A stretch of DNA of 64,000 bases from the NCBI GenBank assembly GCA_027186245.1, contig CP114490.1:9618501-9682500 (forward strand), written 5' to 3'. This document shows, in pieces, positions 10,874-21,972 of the stretch; positions within the stretch are counted from its first letter, which is position 1, and every line of letters starts with the position of its first letter. The notes under the pieces are model-generated. The model was not told the origin of the DNA. It did no database searches and was given only the letters and a program-made list of their open reading frames with translations. This DNA comes from Coriaria nepalensis. Lineage: Eukaryota; Streptophyta; Magnoliopsida; Cucurbitales; Coriariaceae. The position numbers were made by a program, and so were the translations under genes.

Positions 10874-13800
10874 CTTTCCCAAATAGACCAATTAAACTCC
10901 TTTTTTTTTTTTTTCTTTTAATGCGTTTGACTCTTTTGAATGTAGCTATAAGGAACCCAGAAGAAAGACTACTTGGAAACAAGTTAATGGATATATACTA
11001 TTTGGAGAAAAAATTATTGGCTCCTACAAGACTCTAATTAACTCTTAAGACAACATGCTGATATATGCAAGATCGGATCTTCTCTCTCTCTCTATTATGT
11101 TAATTGCAGCCATTTTGATTATCTACATTTTAGGAAGAATATTGAAATAATAATAAGATGGGGGAGGCGGTGAAAAGTAAAAGTTATAGGGAGGGAGGGA
11201 ACTAAGAAAGGTGCATGATGACACATATGATGAGGTTGGAAGAAAGCTAGACTCCATGCCTTTTTCTATTTGGAATCATTATAACGTAATTTGCTTGCCT
11301 TTTTCCTTTTCTTTAATTTTTATTTTAATCATAATTTTATTTTCATATGTAATATTGTTTCTTATGCACTGCACAATCTTCATTGGGTTTTTTTTTTTGT
11401 TTTTTTTGGGTAAGTAAGCAGGCTTATGACTTATCATCCTTTACAAAAAAAAAAAAAAAAAACATTGCATACATAATGTGAACCATGCGTTGCTAATTGC
11501 GTTATAACCTGTTGTATACTTTATACTCATGAATGTAGATAATTTCTTGTGTTTTATGACCAACTTATATATATTGGAAACGTCAAGGAACAAACAATTA
11601 AGAACGTAACTTAGGTCATATACATTAGATGGAAGATGTTAAAAAAAAAGTAATGTCGTGGACGGCGGTGTTAATTTTCTTGTCAAAAAGATGGAATTGA
11701 TATGACTGAGTGAGTGTGACAGCCAAGGGAGATGCTTATAATCCTGTTTTTTTCCACACAAGTACTCAAGTTATCGAATTAAGCAAAAGCGATCACATTT
11801 TAAGGCCCATTTTCCTGATATATCTATGTAATTAAGGTGAAGATCAATGAAATCCATGTCAGATAGTAATCACGTTTCCTACGTTAATCTTGATTTACAT
11901 AAATCATCAGTCATTTATTTAAGAGATCTATATATCTGTATAGCACATACCCATCTGGGGACTTTATCAATTATCATACACATTGTTAATTACTCATTTA
12001 AAATAAAGCATGAATTTTGACTTACCAATTAATGGTAGGGAATAAAGTGCAAACAGGTTGATATCTATTCAAGTCTACCATAAAAAGCAACGAAATAATA
12101 TTGCACTAAGTAAGTTCTTACTGTTGAATTCAAATCTTATCACAATCAACTAGCTAATACATATTCATTGGTTCGTTAAAAGGGTTTCATATTTTATTGC
12201 ATCGATCGCTTCTTGTGTTTTGACTTCAAACTTTCCTAGTTAAACCCTGCCTTTTATAATCTTTAACTTATTTTTCTTACCATATGTTGCTCTCGAGATC
12301 TAGAAGTTTGATTTGAACAAGATATATACATACATGTAAGAGTTCTTTAAACCTTAATAATCACTATGTAATGATGTTTTTCTGCTTTTCCTAACTTTGT
12401 TTAGTATAAGTGTTTTGGAGTTTTGCTGTTGAACTTTGGTGGCTTAAGAATATTCTCTCCTTCTCCCACACTTTAAATCAAAGGCTTAATTCGACTTTCA
12501 AGACCCATGTGAGATTCCTAAATATGCATGCAATCCATACTCCCTCTCCTCTTCTATCTTATTTCCTAGATATCTCTACATTTTTTTTTCTTTAATAATT
12601 TTATTTATTTGAGTTGTTTTGGGCCAGCTATATTTATATATACGAACAAGGTTTTTTAGAGTTGAAAATATGTATAAGTAAGCATATGAATAGAAGGGTC
12701 TAGGGGAATGCAAATTGTTGTCACCAAGGGTACGTTTGTTTCTCCATTTGTCATTTATGTGAAGGGGATAAAAGAATTGGGGAGAGCAATCTAATTGATA
12801 GTTGTTATGGTTATGGCGGCTAGGGTTTTGAGGAAGAGAGTTTTCTCTTCCTTTTATAAGTTAATGAATATTGGGTATTTTTTTTATAGGCCTTAAAGCT
12901 TTATTTAATGAATATTCGAAAATAAAGTTGAGTCAAAAAATTATTTCAATTTTTCATGTATTTATTTAGTATTTAATATTTTAAATTAGTCTTTTAATTT
13001 TACTCGATAAAATTCAAATATAATTTGAGTCTTAAACTAGTCTTATTAACTCTTTAATGATTATTCAGATTTTCATTTTGATCCAAAAGATATATTTTGC
13101 CTTTAAGTTAATTAAATTATATTCAACATTTTTTTAATTAATTATTTAATTTTAAATTAAATTTAAATTATATTTTAAATAATTTAATAATATTGGTGTG
13201 ATATAAATTTAATGAATTAATTTAGTTAATAATTTAATTCCTTCTTCGAAAAGGAATCAAATATCTATAAATATGATATTAATTATAATTATTATTACTA
13301 TTACTATTTATGATTTTCTACGCATTTCAAACAACTTCCAGCACTATCTCATTTTGGATGATATTTAAGTTAAAGTTAATTGATTTCTTAACTTGATCGG
13401 TCACTTAATACTATTTTTAAATCAGAAATTGGCGGTTCAAATCATTATAAAATTTTCCGAGTTTTGAATCTTATTAGATAATCATTATTATTATAATAAT
13501 TGATTTCGGTTCTAGGTGATAATTCATGGAGATGAGATAATTTTACATGATAATGTACAATTTTATACATTATTTTATTGGAAAGATCCTATTGATCAGT
13601 TCAAGCTTTGCAGGAGGGGACCGATTTATTGGTCTTACTTTTTTCTGAATAAATATCCCAAAAGGAAAGAAATTTTGTTTCAAGGAATCCTTTCGATCAC
13701 AGTAACCCACATGCTCATGGCTTATGAAAAGTGCATAGGAGAGAATATATGCCTTTGAAGATTTTAAATTTTAAATTATTTTATTTAAATTATAATTATT

Positions 13801-14782
13801 TTTATCTTCTAAGTTCCCGGATGTTGATATTTCGGTGCTAGTTTATAGTTTTATCTTATATTACCTAATTCAAAACCTTGACAATAGATAAGTCATTACA
13901 TTTTGCACTATCTTTTATAAAATTTAGGTAATCTTGAATATAAGACTTTTGGATAAAGTACTTTTTCTTTATTTGAGAGGTTCTTCTTTTTCATTCTTTC
14001 TCGGGCAAGAATTTTCGGATAAATATATTTTATTGTAAATCGATAAATCATAATTTTATATAGAATTTTAATATAATAAGTGATGTAATATATAATAGTG
14101 ATATTTATTATTAAAATTGATAAGAGTATATTTATTAAGAATATATCACATCTAAAATGAGAGTATCTAAAATTTCATATATATAAAAAAAAAAATAGAT
14201 GATTCATCCCATTTTTAATTAAATTTAAAATTAAAGACCAAATTTCTAAAATATATACCTAAGAATTCCGAAGAGAAATTATTGCATAGACACGGACACT
14301 TGTGGATTCCGATCGAAGGCAATTTCCCCTATAAACTTTATAAAATTTAGGTTTGTACCTCCTAAATAACTAAAAATATCAACAAATTATATATTAAAAT
14401 ATTAAAATTTATAAAATTTTATTTATTTATTATGAATTTTTTGATAATATACTTTTATCGATGAATTTCACTCCCAAGTCTCCAATTATTTATCTAATTT
14501 TACCGAAATTCTAGATCTACCCGATATTATATTAAATTCTAAGATGTTATTAATTTTTATTTTATTTTTTTCATAGAGATATTAAAGTTGTTCGTATCTT
14601 GTTAAATGTTTGTTTTGAAAACTTTCTCCAAATATATATATATATATATATATCATAAGGGATGAGAAGGAAGTTTATTAATCGATTGGAAGAAGACAAA
14701 GGATTCATGCATGACTTTGATTTTGTTTTCCATCATGTTTTGTAAGAAGTGATCAGAAAAAAAACTAAAGTATGTGGATGTA
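10874..14782. other. AT-rich intergenic DNA 5' of the IDD gene
   Basis: This holds the presumed IDD promoter (read leftward) and several kilobases of A/T-rich sequence. A TC run at about 11080-11092 and homopolymers near 11390 and 11445 are visible. An 80-codon open frame at 13516-13758 resembles nothing I know. No transposon termini, tRNA or other gene was recognised. Confidence 0.5.
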
Positions 14783-14926
14783 ACTTAGTGCTTACATGAC
14801 TAAATATTGATACAGACTCTTATCATTCACTGAAAATATCCTATTGCTCGGCTCACTTAGTGCATAGAGGACTAAAATATGGATACGAATTCTTATGATT
14901 GTCTAAAATATCCTTTTGGTTGGCTG
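14783..14926. repeat. 72-bp tandem repeat, two diverged copies
   Basis: Copies at 14783-14854 and 14855-14926 both start ACTTAGTGC. They share the order GACTAAA-TAT-GATAC-GA-TCTTAT-ATT and end AATATCC followed by a TTGGYTSG-like tail. Identity by eye is roughly 70-75 percent. The copies abut exactly, so this is a true tandem duplication of some age. Confidence 0.7.
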
Positions 14927-15360
14927 GTTAGCTTCACTAAAATCCTTCACTAAAATCAATTAAGTAGCTGTCATCTGTTGCACGTGGAAACTCTAAATAA
15001 GTGTAATATTGAAGGAAATGAAGTTACGATGCGTAGGGGAAACTATCATGGGAAACTTACTATTACACGTTTTCTGTTTCTATTTATTTTTATTTTTATT
15101 TTTATTTCTATTTTATTTTTTTCCCGATTATTAAATTATCTAATTCAAGAATCAGTAAATAATTCCCGATTATTTAATTCATGAATTAATAATTAATATT
15201 ATAAATGATTTTATTTTATTCAAAGTTTATCTAATTTTTATTCATGTATTATTTCAAAAAAAACAAAAACATGATGATATGCAAAATCGAGATTTAGATA
15301 TAAAAGTGATATTTAGTTAATAAATAACTAAATATATAATTAAAATAATAATTTATTAAA

Positions 15361-15420
15361 AATATTTATCAATAAATTAAGCTTATTAAGATAAATCTTA
15401 CGTAGTTATGTGTCTGAAGC
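15361..15420. repeat. 60-bp dispersed direct repeat, copy 1
   Basis: This segment matches 17600-17659 in the same orientation at roughly 80 percent identity. The shared core includes TATAAATCTTACG-like sequence and AATAAATTARGCTTATT. The pair could be the remains of terminal repeats of a 2.3-kb element or just two insertions of one family. Confidence 0.55.
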
Positions 15421-15479
15421 ATTACAACAATGATAGTTTCTTTATTCCATATGTTTAACGATACTTTAAAGCCTTGTCT

Positions 15480-15720
15480 TGTCTATTTATTTGCAGCTTC
15501 TAGAAGAATTCCCAAAAGATCTAGTATCTCTGAAGAGGGCCAAGTGTTATGCTTCTATATCGGAAGAACTAATTTGTCACTTGGGCTTGTTCAACAAGTT
15601 TTACCGCACAATGAAGATGAAAATTACATTCACGGCATGCTTGCTTTTCCTTTACTGGAATCGGCTGAATGGAAGATGCGAACCAGACCAAATGCGCAGG
15701 CTCACTCGGTTATGTGAAAG
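15480..15720 (+). pseudogene. Fragment of a TTC38-like tetratricopeptide protein, frameshifted
   Basis: Three consecutive frames carry one continuous homology. The first reads QLLEEFPKDLVSLKRA, the second CFYIGRTNLSLGLVQQVLP then HNEDENYIHGMLAFPLLE, the third MEDANQ after a stop. From memory this matches the region of plant TTC38 (tetratricopeptide repeat protein 38) that continues LGRMEDAEKAA. At least two frameshifts and one stop are needed to read through, so it cannot encode the protein. No other exons of such a gene are visible nearby, so this looks like a captured or deleted fragment. The family name rests on recall and should be confirmed by a protein search. Confidence 0.6.
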
Positions 15721-18698
15721 TTAAAGCCCAAGACAAATAGATAGCGGGCTGAGCATGAAAATAATTATCAAGTCCATGAAAAGAGCCTTCAGCAAAGCAA
15801 ATTTTGAATTCAACTAAGTGCAACCGAAATTGTACAAGATTAGGCTTTGATGGGATTTGCGGAAATCAACATTCTTATCACTTGAGGCTAATCGAATGTT
15901 GTTCATTGAAAAGAAAATACTTGCTCGAAAAGAGGATCAAGAAGTAGTTCATTGAGGGAGTTAATTCTTCTTCTCAAATATTTTACTTCTTTCAAAAAAT
16001 CAAATTGACGGCGATAAGTTATAAATCACGCTAAGTTGTAAATAAGGTTAAGGATTATCTTTCAAATCTAGTTTACTTTTTTTCAAATTTTGATTCATTC
16101 GATAAGTTTTATATTTATTTATAGTTAAATTCTTTATTATTGTTAGTCTCTTTTTATTAAGAAATTTCTTTTTTGATATAAAATGAGTGATGCCTTCTTT
16201 ATATAGATAATTTAAGGTATAATTATTACGGGTGAATTTATTTTACAAGTTTATCTTTTACTACAATATTGTCATAATCCATATTGTCGGTTTTAAATCA
16301 CTCGAAAGATAGATTATAATATGATTCAACAAAAAATAGTCTTACCGTATCAAATATATTTGTGTTTTCATGATATTCAATTATATATTTTCTCATTATC
16401 AGTTTGAAATGTGAAATATACAATAGAGTTATAATTCTAAATCAAAGCAAGAATACAGTGAACGAAACTTGAAAGGATTCCTAATGTCTTATCACTTTTA
16501 TTATTATTAACCAATTTTATTATTGGGTTCTTAATCTAATTATATTTTCTCATTATCAATTATCGTTAATTTTTTTAATTCTCTTATTCTTATTGTACAA
16601 CACTTCTTCGTAGAATGGACACCTCAATCTATATTGGCACTTGATAAGCTATTTTTAGATAAGCTATTTTTATGAGAGGCTCACAATTAGAGAGCGATAA
16701 TTTATTGAAATAATGTACAATAGAGAGTTTCTTCACAAGGATCCGAAGGAATCTATGGAATATCTGAATGACTTAGCCGAAAAAGCAAATGGACTAGAGG
16801 ATTAGATGTAGTAAACATTGATGAAGTAAACACATGAGAGAGAGAAATGAGAAAACATTTTGTGAACTTACATTGATATTTTGAATTTGATATAAATTGT
16901 TTATAACTATCATTACATAATTTATGATATATTGGTTGAAATATTAATAGATGATACTAGTCAATTTAAAAAATCTATGTTGTAATTTTTTTCCGAGCCT
17001 TATTTAATATTGTTTTGTAACGCAAAAAAAAAAATATTTTAAAAAATTATTCCCTTATCGTTAAAAAACAATGTTTATCATCTTTTATTTAGTAAGTTTT
17101 ATTGTTATGTTCCTGTTTTAATTAACTAGTAAAATTTGGAAGTATGATTGTGGTAAGAATGATTGATGTTCTAAATAGCTAAATTTCATATCTTTTTATT
17201 AATGTTTATTTACTTGTTTTTCCTATAATACCTTTCCATTTGAATGTGTATATGTTTCCAATTTCTTGAGAGAAAATTTGGAACTAAAATGATTCTTATA
17301 CTTGTGAGGATATGAGATTGAGCCTTTTATTTGGAGAATTTTTCAAGATTATATGTATTGAGATTTGTGAGAAGAAAGTTATGACTTTGTGTGCACACAC
17401 ACAACTTTTAGGAGTTATAATCAAAATGATTTTTGTAATATTTATTTTATTATATTCCAAAAAAAATTTCTTGAATCATTTTCAAATTTATCAACGTGTC
17501 TTTTGCGCATATGAATTATTAAGGACTAACAATAAACTGGTTGGGAGTTGGGAGTTGTGATAAGTGTTTAAAAATATGATTGAAATGGTAATTTATGGAG
17601 ATATTTGTTAATAAATTAGGCTTATTGGTATAAATCTTACGAAGTAATGTGCCGAAGATATACACATTTAGTGAATACCATCTGAGGGAAAAAAAAAATG
17701 TTTCATTTTTCTTTGTTTGGTTTGTGGGAAATTACCTAGAAAAGTTGACATGAGCTTTCTAGTACGGTGTGGTCTTGCCCAGAACCAGAGAGAGGAAGGA
17801 TGTGAAAGAAAGTTATAGTGAAAGAGAGAAGGAGAGGGAAAAAAAGAAAAAGAAAATGAAATTTTTTAACAATTAAAAATAGGGCATTGACTTAATTACA
17901 TGGAAAATAGGTGGGTTTAATATAATTGATTGGAGTGAGTATAAGTACTCAAAATAATAAATTTAAAAATAAAAATAAAAATAATTATTAATTAAATAAA
18001 TAAAATAAATAAATAAATAATCTCATAACAAAAATATCATTTCTATCCCTTCAATTTACTTTTATTATTTTTCAGCTTTGGCATGTTATCTGCCATGTTA
18101 CATAATCTATTACGTCAGTCTCTTAGATTCTATATTATCTAATTAAGTTTGCAAAACCTGTAAACTATGAGACATATATGAATATTATAAACAATACAAA
18201 TTCTTAAAACTTCTCGTCCTGATCTTTCTCAATTTCATTTTTACTATTAATCATTAGTATGTGAGAATTTTTTTAGCAACGTTAACACTTAGGTCATACG
18301 CCTTCTCTATAATTCAAAAAATACTTGAAGAAATCTTCATTGCAATGGATTAATCTATTTTATTATGCGCATCATGTTCTACAATATGCAGATTAGACGT
18401 TCTCCATCTGAAAAAAAAAAAAAAAAAAAAAAAACCCTACAAAAGCGAATTGGGATTGAGGAATCGTGAAGGATTCGTGACGGGATCTTGTCACGAGTCA
18501 CTATTTAGGAGTGTACAATTTACAATGCAAAAAAAGACGAACATTATTCTCATCTAATTATTACATTAAATTCATACCAATTAGATTTACGATTTGTGCA
18601 TACAAAGATCTATCTTCTCCTTGTGATCATACTTCCCCTCTATGTGACAAACCAGACAAGGCTTTTAAAGATTTATATTTATCATCAATTAGAATAAA
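15721..18698. other. AT-rich intergenic DNA
   Basis: No gene recognised. It contains the second copy of the 60-bp dispersed repeat (17600-17659), A/T-rich simple sequence near 17945-18020 and a poly-A run at about 18411-18434. The poly-A run could mark a LINE or SINE tail, but I see no coding sequence before it. Confidence 0.5.
17600..17659. repeat. 60-bp dispersed direct repeat, copy 2
   Basis: Partner of 15361-15420, same orientation. This copy reads TTATTGGTATAAATCTTACG and then GAAGTAATGTGCCGAAG. The TTC38-like fragment lies between the two copies. Confidence 0.55.
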
Positions 18699-19145
18699 TC
18701 AAAGCCACAAAGCCCCAGCCTTTCTCAAAACAGGAACTAAATCTCCAGTAATATGAGAAGCCATAACTCTATCCAATCCCCCAAACAATTTCCCCCCAAT
18801 AAACACCACCGGGAACTGCACACAGCACACCTCCTCAGTCTCCTCCGCCGTCGACGCCGGATCCGACCTTTTCTGATCTCGATCACTTCTAATCATCTTC
18901 TCCAACTCCTTCACAACGCCGGCCTCATCCACCTCGTCCACAGCCTCGTAAACTGCAGGATTCGTTCCGACGCTGAGGAGCAGTAGCTTCACCACGTGGC
19001 TCATACAACAACCTTTTCTCCCTATCACCATTACCGCGCTCTCAGACACAGTTTTGATCAGTTCGCTGTCACCTGCCATTGTTGGATAATTGAGCGCCTT
19101 CATGGTTTGAACTGGCCAAGATCTGTATGGAATTGCTTCCTGCAT
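18699..19145 (-). CDS. CC-type (ROXY) glutaredoxin, GRXC9-like
   Basis: An intronless 148-residue protein. The N-terminus MQEAIPYRSWP is typical of the GRXC9/ROXY branch. The active site is GCCMSH with CCMS at residues 46-49, followed by FPVVFIGGKLFGGLDRVMA, which forms the glutathione-binding part. The extreme C-terminus is ALWL (145-148), the motif needed for contact with TGA bZIP factors. CC-type glutaredoxins are land-plant specific and modulate TGA-dependent transcription in nucleus and cytosol. The fourth active-site residue here is Ser, where GRXC9-type proteins usually have Cys. This start was chosen over an in-frame upstream Met at 19280 because that extension is low-complexity leader sequence with a CT tract, while MQ-AIPY is the conserved family start. 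Confident for family, less so for the exact paralogue. Confidence 0.95.
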   Translation of the reverse strand: MQEAIPYRSWPVQTMKALNYPTMAGDSELIKTVSESAVMVIGRKGCCMSHVVKLLLLSVGTNPAVYEAVDEVDEAGVVKELEKMIRSDRDQKRSDPASTAEETEEVCCVQFPVVFIGGKLFGGLDRVMASHITGDLVPVLRKAGALWL

Positions 19146-19155
19146 TGTAACTTCT

Positions 19156-19350
19156 AGAAGGGAGAGAGAGAGAGAGATACTATGGAAGTTCTTAGTATGA
19201 GAGAAGTTGGATTTTTTGAGTCTTATAACAAAGAGAGAGAAGGGGAGAGGAGGAGGAGACTTGAGATGATAATGGGTCAACGACTGTTAGGGGGCATAAC
19301 ATATGATGACGCGTTTGCGTCGATTATTGGTTTCAGGCTAAGTGGTGACG
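19156..19350 (-). promoter_or_regulatory. Leader CT tract and TGACG boxes upstream of the glutaredoxin
   Basis: On the gene's strand the leader has a (CT)n run at about 19161-19178. Further upstream are TGACG pentamers (plus strand) at 19307-19311 and 19346-19350. The inverted repeat GACGC-GTTT-GCGTC at 19308-19321 overlaps the first. TGACG is the core of as-1-like elements bound by TGA bZIP factors, which are known to control GRXC9-type genes in Arabidopsis. Function here is inferred. Confidence 0.5.
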
Positions 19351-19577
19351 TATTATCTTGTTGTCGTTTCTTTTTCTTTTTAATAATTAGAAAATTATAT
19401 TTGAGAAATTAGTGACAATTTTTTATTTTTTTTCTTCATTTTGTAAGGTTTCTAGAACATTAATGTATAAATTAATAACGTGAAATTTAAATGCGTGCAA
19501 TGCATGTGATAATATTATAATTATAATTATATGTAGAAATCTTCTTCCAGGTTTTTCAAATGAGTACGGATTAGTAA

Positions 19578-19681
19578 ACAGTAAAACGGTTGGTTAACCG
19601 ATTGGTTGAGAAATTTTAAGAAAATTTATAGATAGATAATTTATTGTTTGATACCGGTTGGTTAACCTTTTTATGTTATGT

Positions 19682-19714
<33 letters not shown>

Positions 19715-20481
19715 ATTAATTATATATGAGTAAGTTTATTATTAATGTGATATATTTTAAATTTTAAATAATGTAAATATATTTGGAAATATAGTAAATA
19801 TATGAAATTATATAATTATTTATTAGAATTTTTTTTTAATCTGAATTAATTTTTTCATTATTTAGTCAATGAGGAAGAGGATGATATGATTTGGATGCTT
19901 TCATTTTTAGGAAATTGTTGGTCCTAAAGTACAAGTATGCTTTGCATTTCACAATTAGAATTAATTGGGAATTTTAATCTTTAAATCTTTTTATCTTTAT
20001 GTGATATTTGTTTTTCTTTATTTTTTTAGAGTTTATTTCGAAAATTTTATTGTTTCTGAATTTTATATTTTCAATAATGATAATATGATATTTTTTCAAT
20101 ATTTTTTTTTAGTCTAAGATAGTTAGAAAAATAAAATGCGGAATAATGGATTGAATGATTTCGGAGTAATTTATAAAGAGATATGACATAGCTATGCTAC
20201 AAATTAATTGAAAAACATATGATTAATTATATAAAAATATTATTTGAAATAATTTAGGTTTAACAAATTTTCAATTATTTTAATATTCTATTTTTCTATC
20301 AACCTTATTTTTATCTTTAGTTTAATTATTCGATTTATTTATTATTTAATTTTTTATTACAGTTAACCGACTAGTTATCTATTTACCAACCAGTCGGTTA
20401 ACCGCTATTTTTTTCAATAGTCGGTTAGCCGAACTCTAGTTTTACCAATTGTTCTGAACTTTTTTGATTAATTTATAGTCG
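19578..20481. mobile_element. hAT-like non-autonomous element (tentative)
   Basis: Clusters of GGTTAACCG-type motifs face each other. On the left are TTGGTTAACCGATTGG at 19590-19605 and ACCGGTTGGTTAACC at 19652-19666. On the right are AGTTAACCGACT at 20361, ACCAGTCGGTTAACCG at 20389-20404 and GTCGGTTAGCCGAAC at 20420-20434. GTAAAAC (19581) and GTTTTAC (20439) pair as inverted repeats. An 8-base ATTAGTAA occurs at 19570-19577 and 20482-20489 and could be a target-site duplication, although the bases just inside do not form a clean inverted repeat. The interior is AT-rich and non-coding. Confidence 0.5.
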
Positions 20482-20489
20482 ATTAGTAA

Positions 20490-21073
20490 TAGTTTATTTG
20501 CTCATCCTTAAATATGAGTTTATATTTGACAAACAAATTATGTGAAATTCAAAGTTAAAATTCTCTTACAATTGATTTTTTTTTTAATTTTAAATATGAC
20601 AAGTATTCTGATACTTCAACAATATTTTCGAATAACTATTTATACAAATTTTACTTTATTGGAAAATGTCATATGATATTTAATTATTTTAAAAATCATA
20701 GATATAAATTTGCAGAAAACTGCAGATTATCCTCCACAATTTCATATTTTAGGAGGTTAAAAAGATTATTTCTCTTATCGTTAGATAAGAATATGTCTAA
20801 ATTCAAAAAATTTAAGAGTCTTAAATATAAATATGTAGAAAACTACGGATTAGGCCACTAATCTCAAACAATAGAGCTATAATTTTAGTAGATTCATGGA
20901 TAACAAGTAATCTATGCGATCGTTATTAATAAATACCACTTAATTAAATAATGAATTTCAAATCTTAAATGATTTGATTTAAGTCTAAATTTTTAAGGAA
21001 ATGTAGAAAAAAGATATGTGAAAAAGTATATGAATAGTCATTTTATGTTTACATATGAAATGAAATTTATATA
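20490..21073. other. AT-rich intergenic DNA
   Basis: A/T-rich sequence with no recognised gene or element. A motif TGCAGAAAACTGCAGATTA near 20711 recurs loosely near 20834 (TGTAGAAAACTACGGATTA), hinting at a small diverged duplication. Confidence 0.45.
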
Positions 21074-21475
21074 TGTTGACACACCAAATTTGTCTCGAGA
21101 AGAGTGAGGTAGAGAGAAGCATCGCCTAATGAAAAAGCAAAATAAAATAAAATATTTGGTGACTTATCCGGATTCAAACTGTAATTCCAAGTAAGTTGTG
21201 TCGTTCTATTCATATAAATGTGGGCATGCCAGAAGTATGAAGTTATTTCAAACTAAGTGAATCTTACTCTTACATGGACAGTAAAGTAAATAGCAAAATC
21301 AGATTAATGATACTTGCCAATAGAAAAAGTAAAGGATACAGTCGGGTTAACGATACGTGATTAAGGGAAAAATAAATAAGCGAAAAAGTAAAGACCACGG
21401 TCGGGTTTATGATACGTATTGAGCAGAAAAGGAAATACAACTTGAAAATATAAAGCAATTGACCTCTTAAAATAC
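21074..21475 (-). mobile_element. 3' LTR-like repeat of a Tat-type gypsy relic
   Basis: This begins TGTTGACACAC and aligns in the same orientation with 23960-24375 over about 400 bases, roughly 75 percent by eye. Shared blocks include GAGAAGAG-AGGTAGAGAGAAG, TTCCAAG-GAGTTGTGT, GACAGTAAAGTAAA, repeated GGGTTAACGATACGT-like units and a CTTGAAAAT-TAAAG end. The other copy abuts a gypsy leader, so this one should be the distal LTR of a minus-strand element. The far boundary is unclear. Confidence 0.6.
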
Positions 21476-21698
21476 GGCCTGCATCCGGCTGTTGACGAAT
21501 TAGCCTCTTCACTAATGATTAGCACCAAAAAATCCATAAATTTCATCATGTTTTAACAACCTTAATAGATATTTTAGAATCATCATTGCCACATGTCAAA
21601 ATGATAATTTTGGCATTAACAAATGTCTCTCTTTATCCCTCTAATTGAATAAATTTGAAAATTTGAGAGGTGAATGACACGGTAACTTTCAAAAACTT

Positions 21699-21972
21699 CT
21701 ATAAATACAGTTTTTTTTCCTCACTTTCCATTCAAAACCTAAATACCATGGGCGACTATGATAGTTCTTGTTGTAGTAGCAATGAAAGTGACCCATCTAA
21801 GATTATCGTCATTGGCGACTCCGAATGTCACTCTACCAATGCTCTTTCTATCCATAATCCTTCTTCTCACACTTCCTCTACCTTCCCCAATGGCCGTTTT
21901 AGAGGACTAGGTTTTGAGCTTATTCTTGAGAGTTTACTTATCCAGCTACTTCCTCTAGGTGCACTAAATTAG
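21699..21972 (+). pseudogene. TATA-preceded short gag-like ORF
   Basis: A CTATAAATA box at 21699-21707 is followed 41 bases later by an ATG at 21748 that opens 74 codons. The start is Ser/Cys/Asp-rich (MGDYDSSCCSSNESDPSK, then IIVIGDSE). The arrangement, including an AACAAATG-CTCTCTTTATC-CTCT stretch upstream, resembles the one at 29300-29700 inside the duplicated unit. Both therefore probably derive from one retroelement family. Reading stops where a longer protein would be expected. The family is not firmly identified. Confidence 0.35.

Noticed and set aside
13516..13758. 80-codon open frame in AT-rich DNA
   Set aside because: No family resemblance, no splice or promoter context, and length is within chance for the region.
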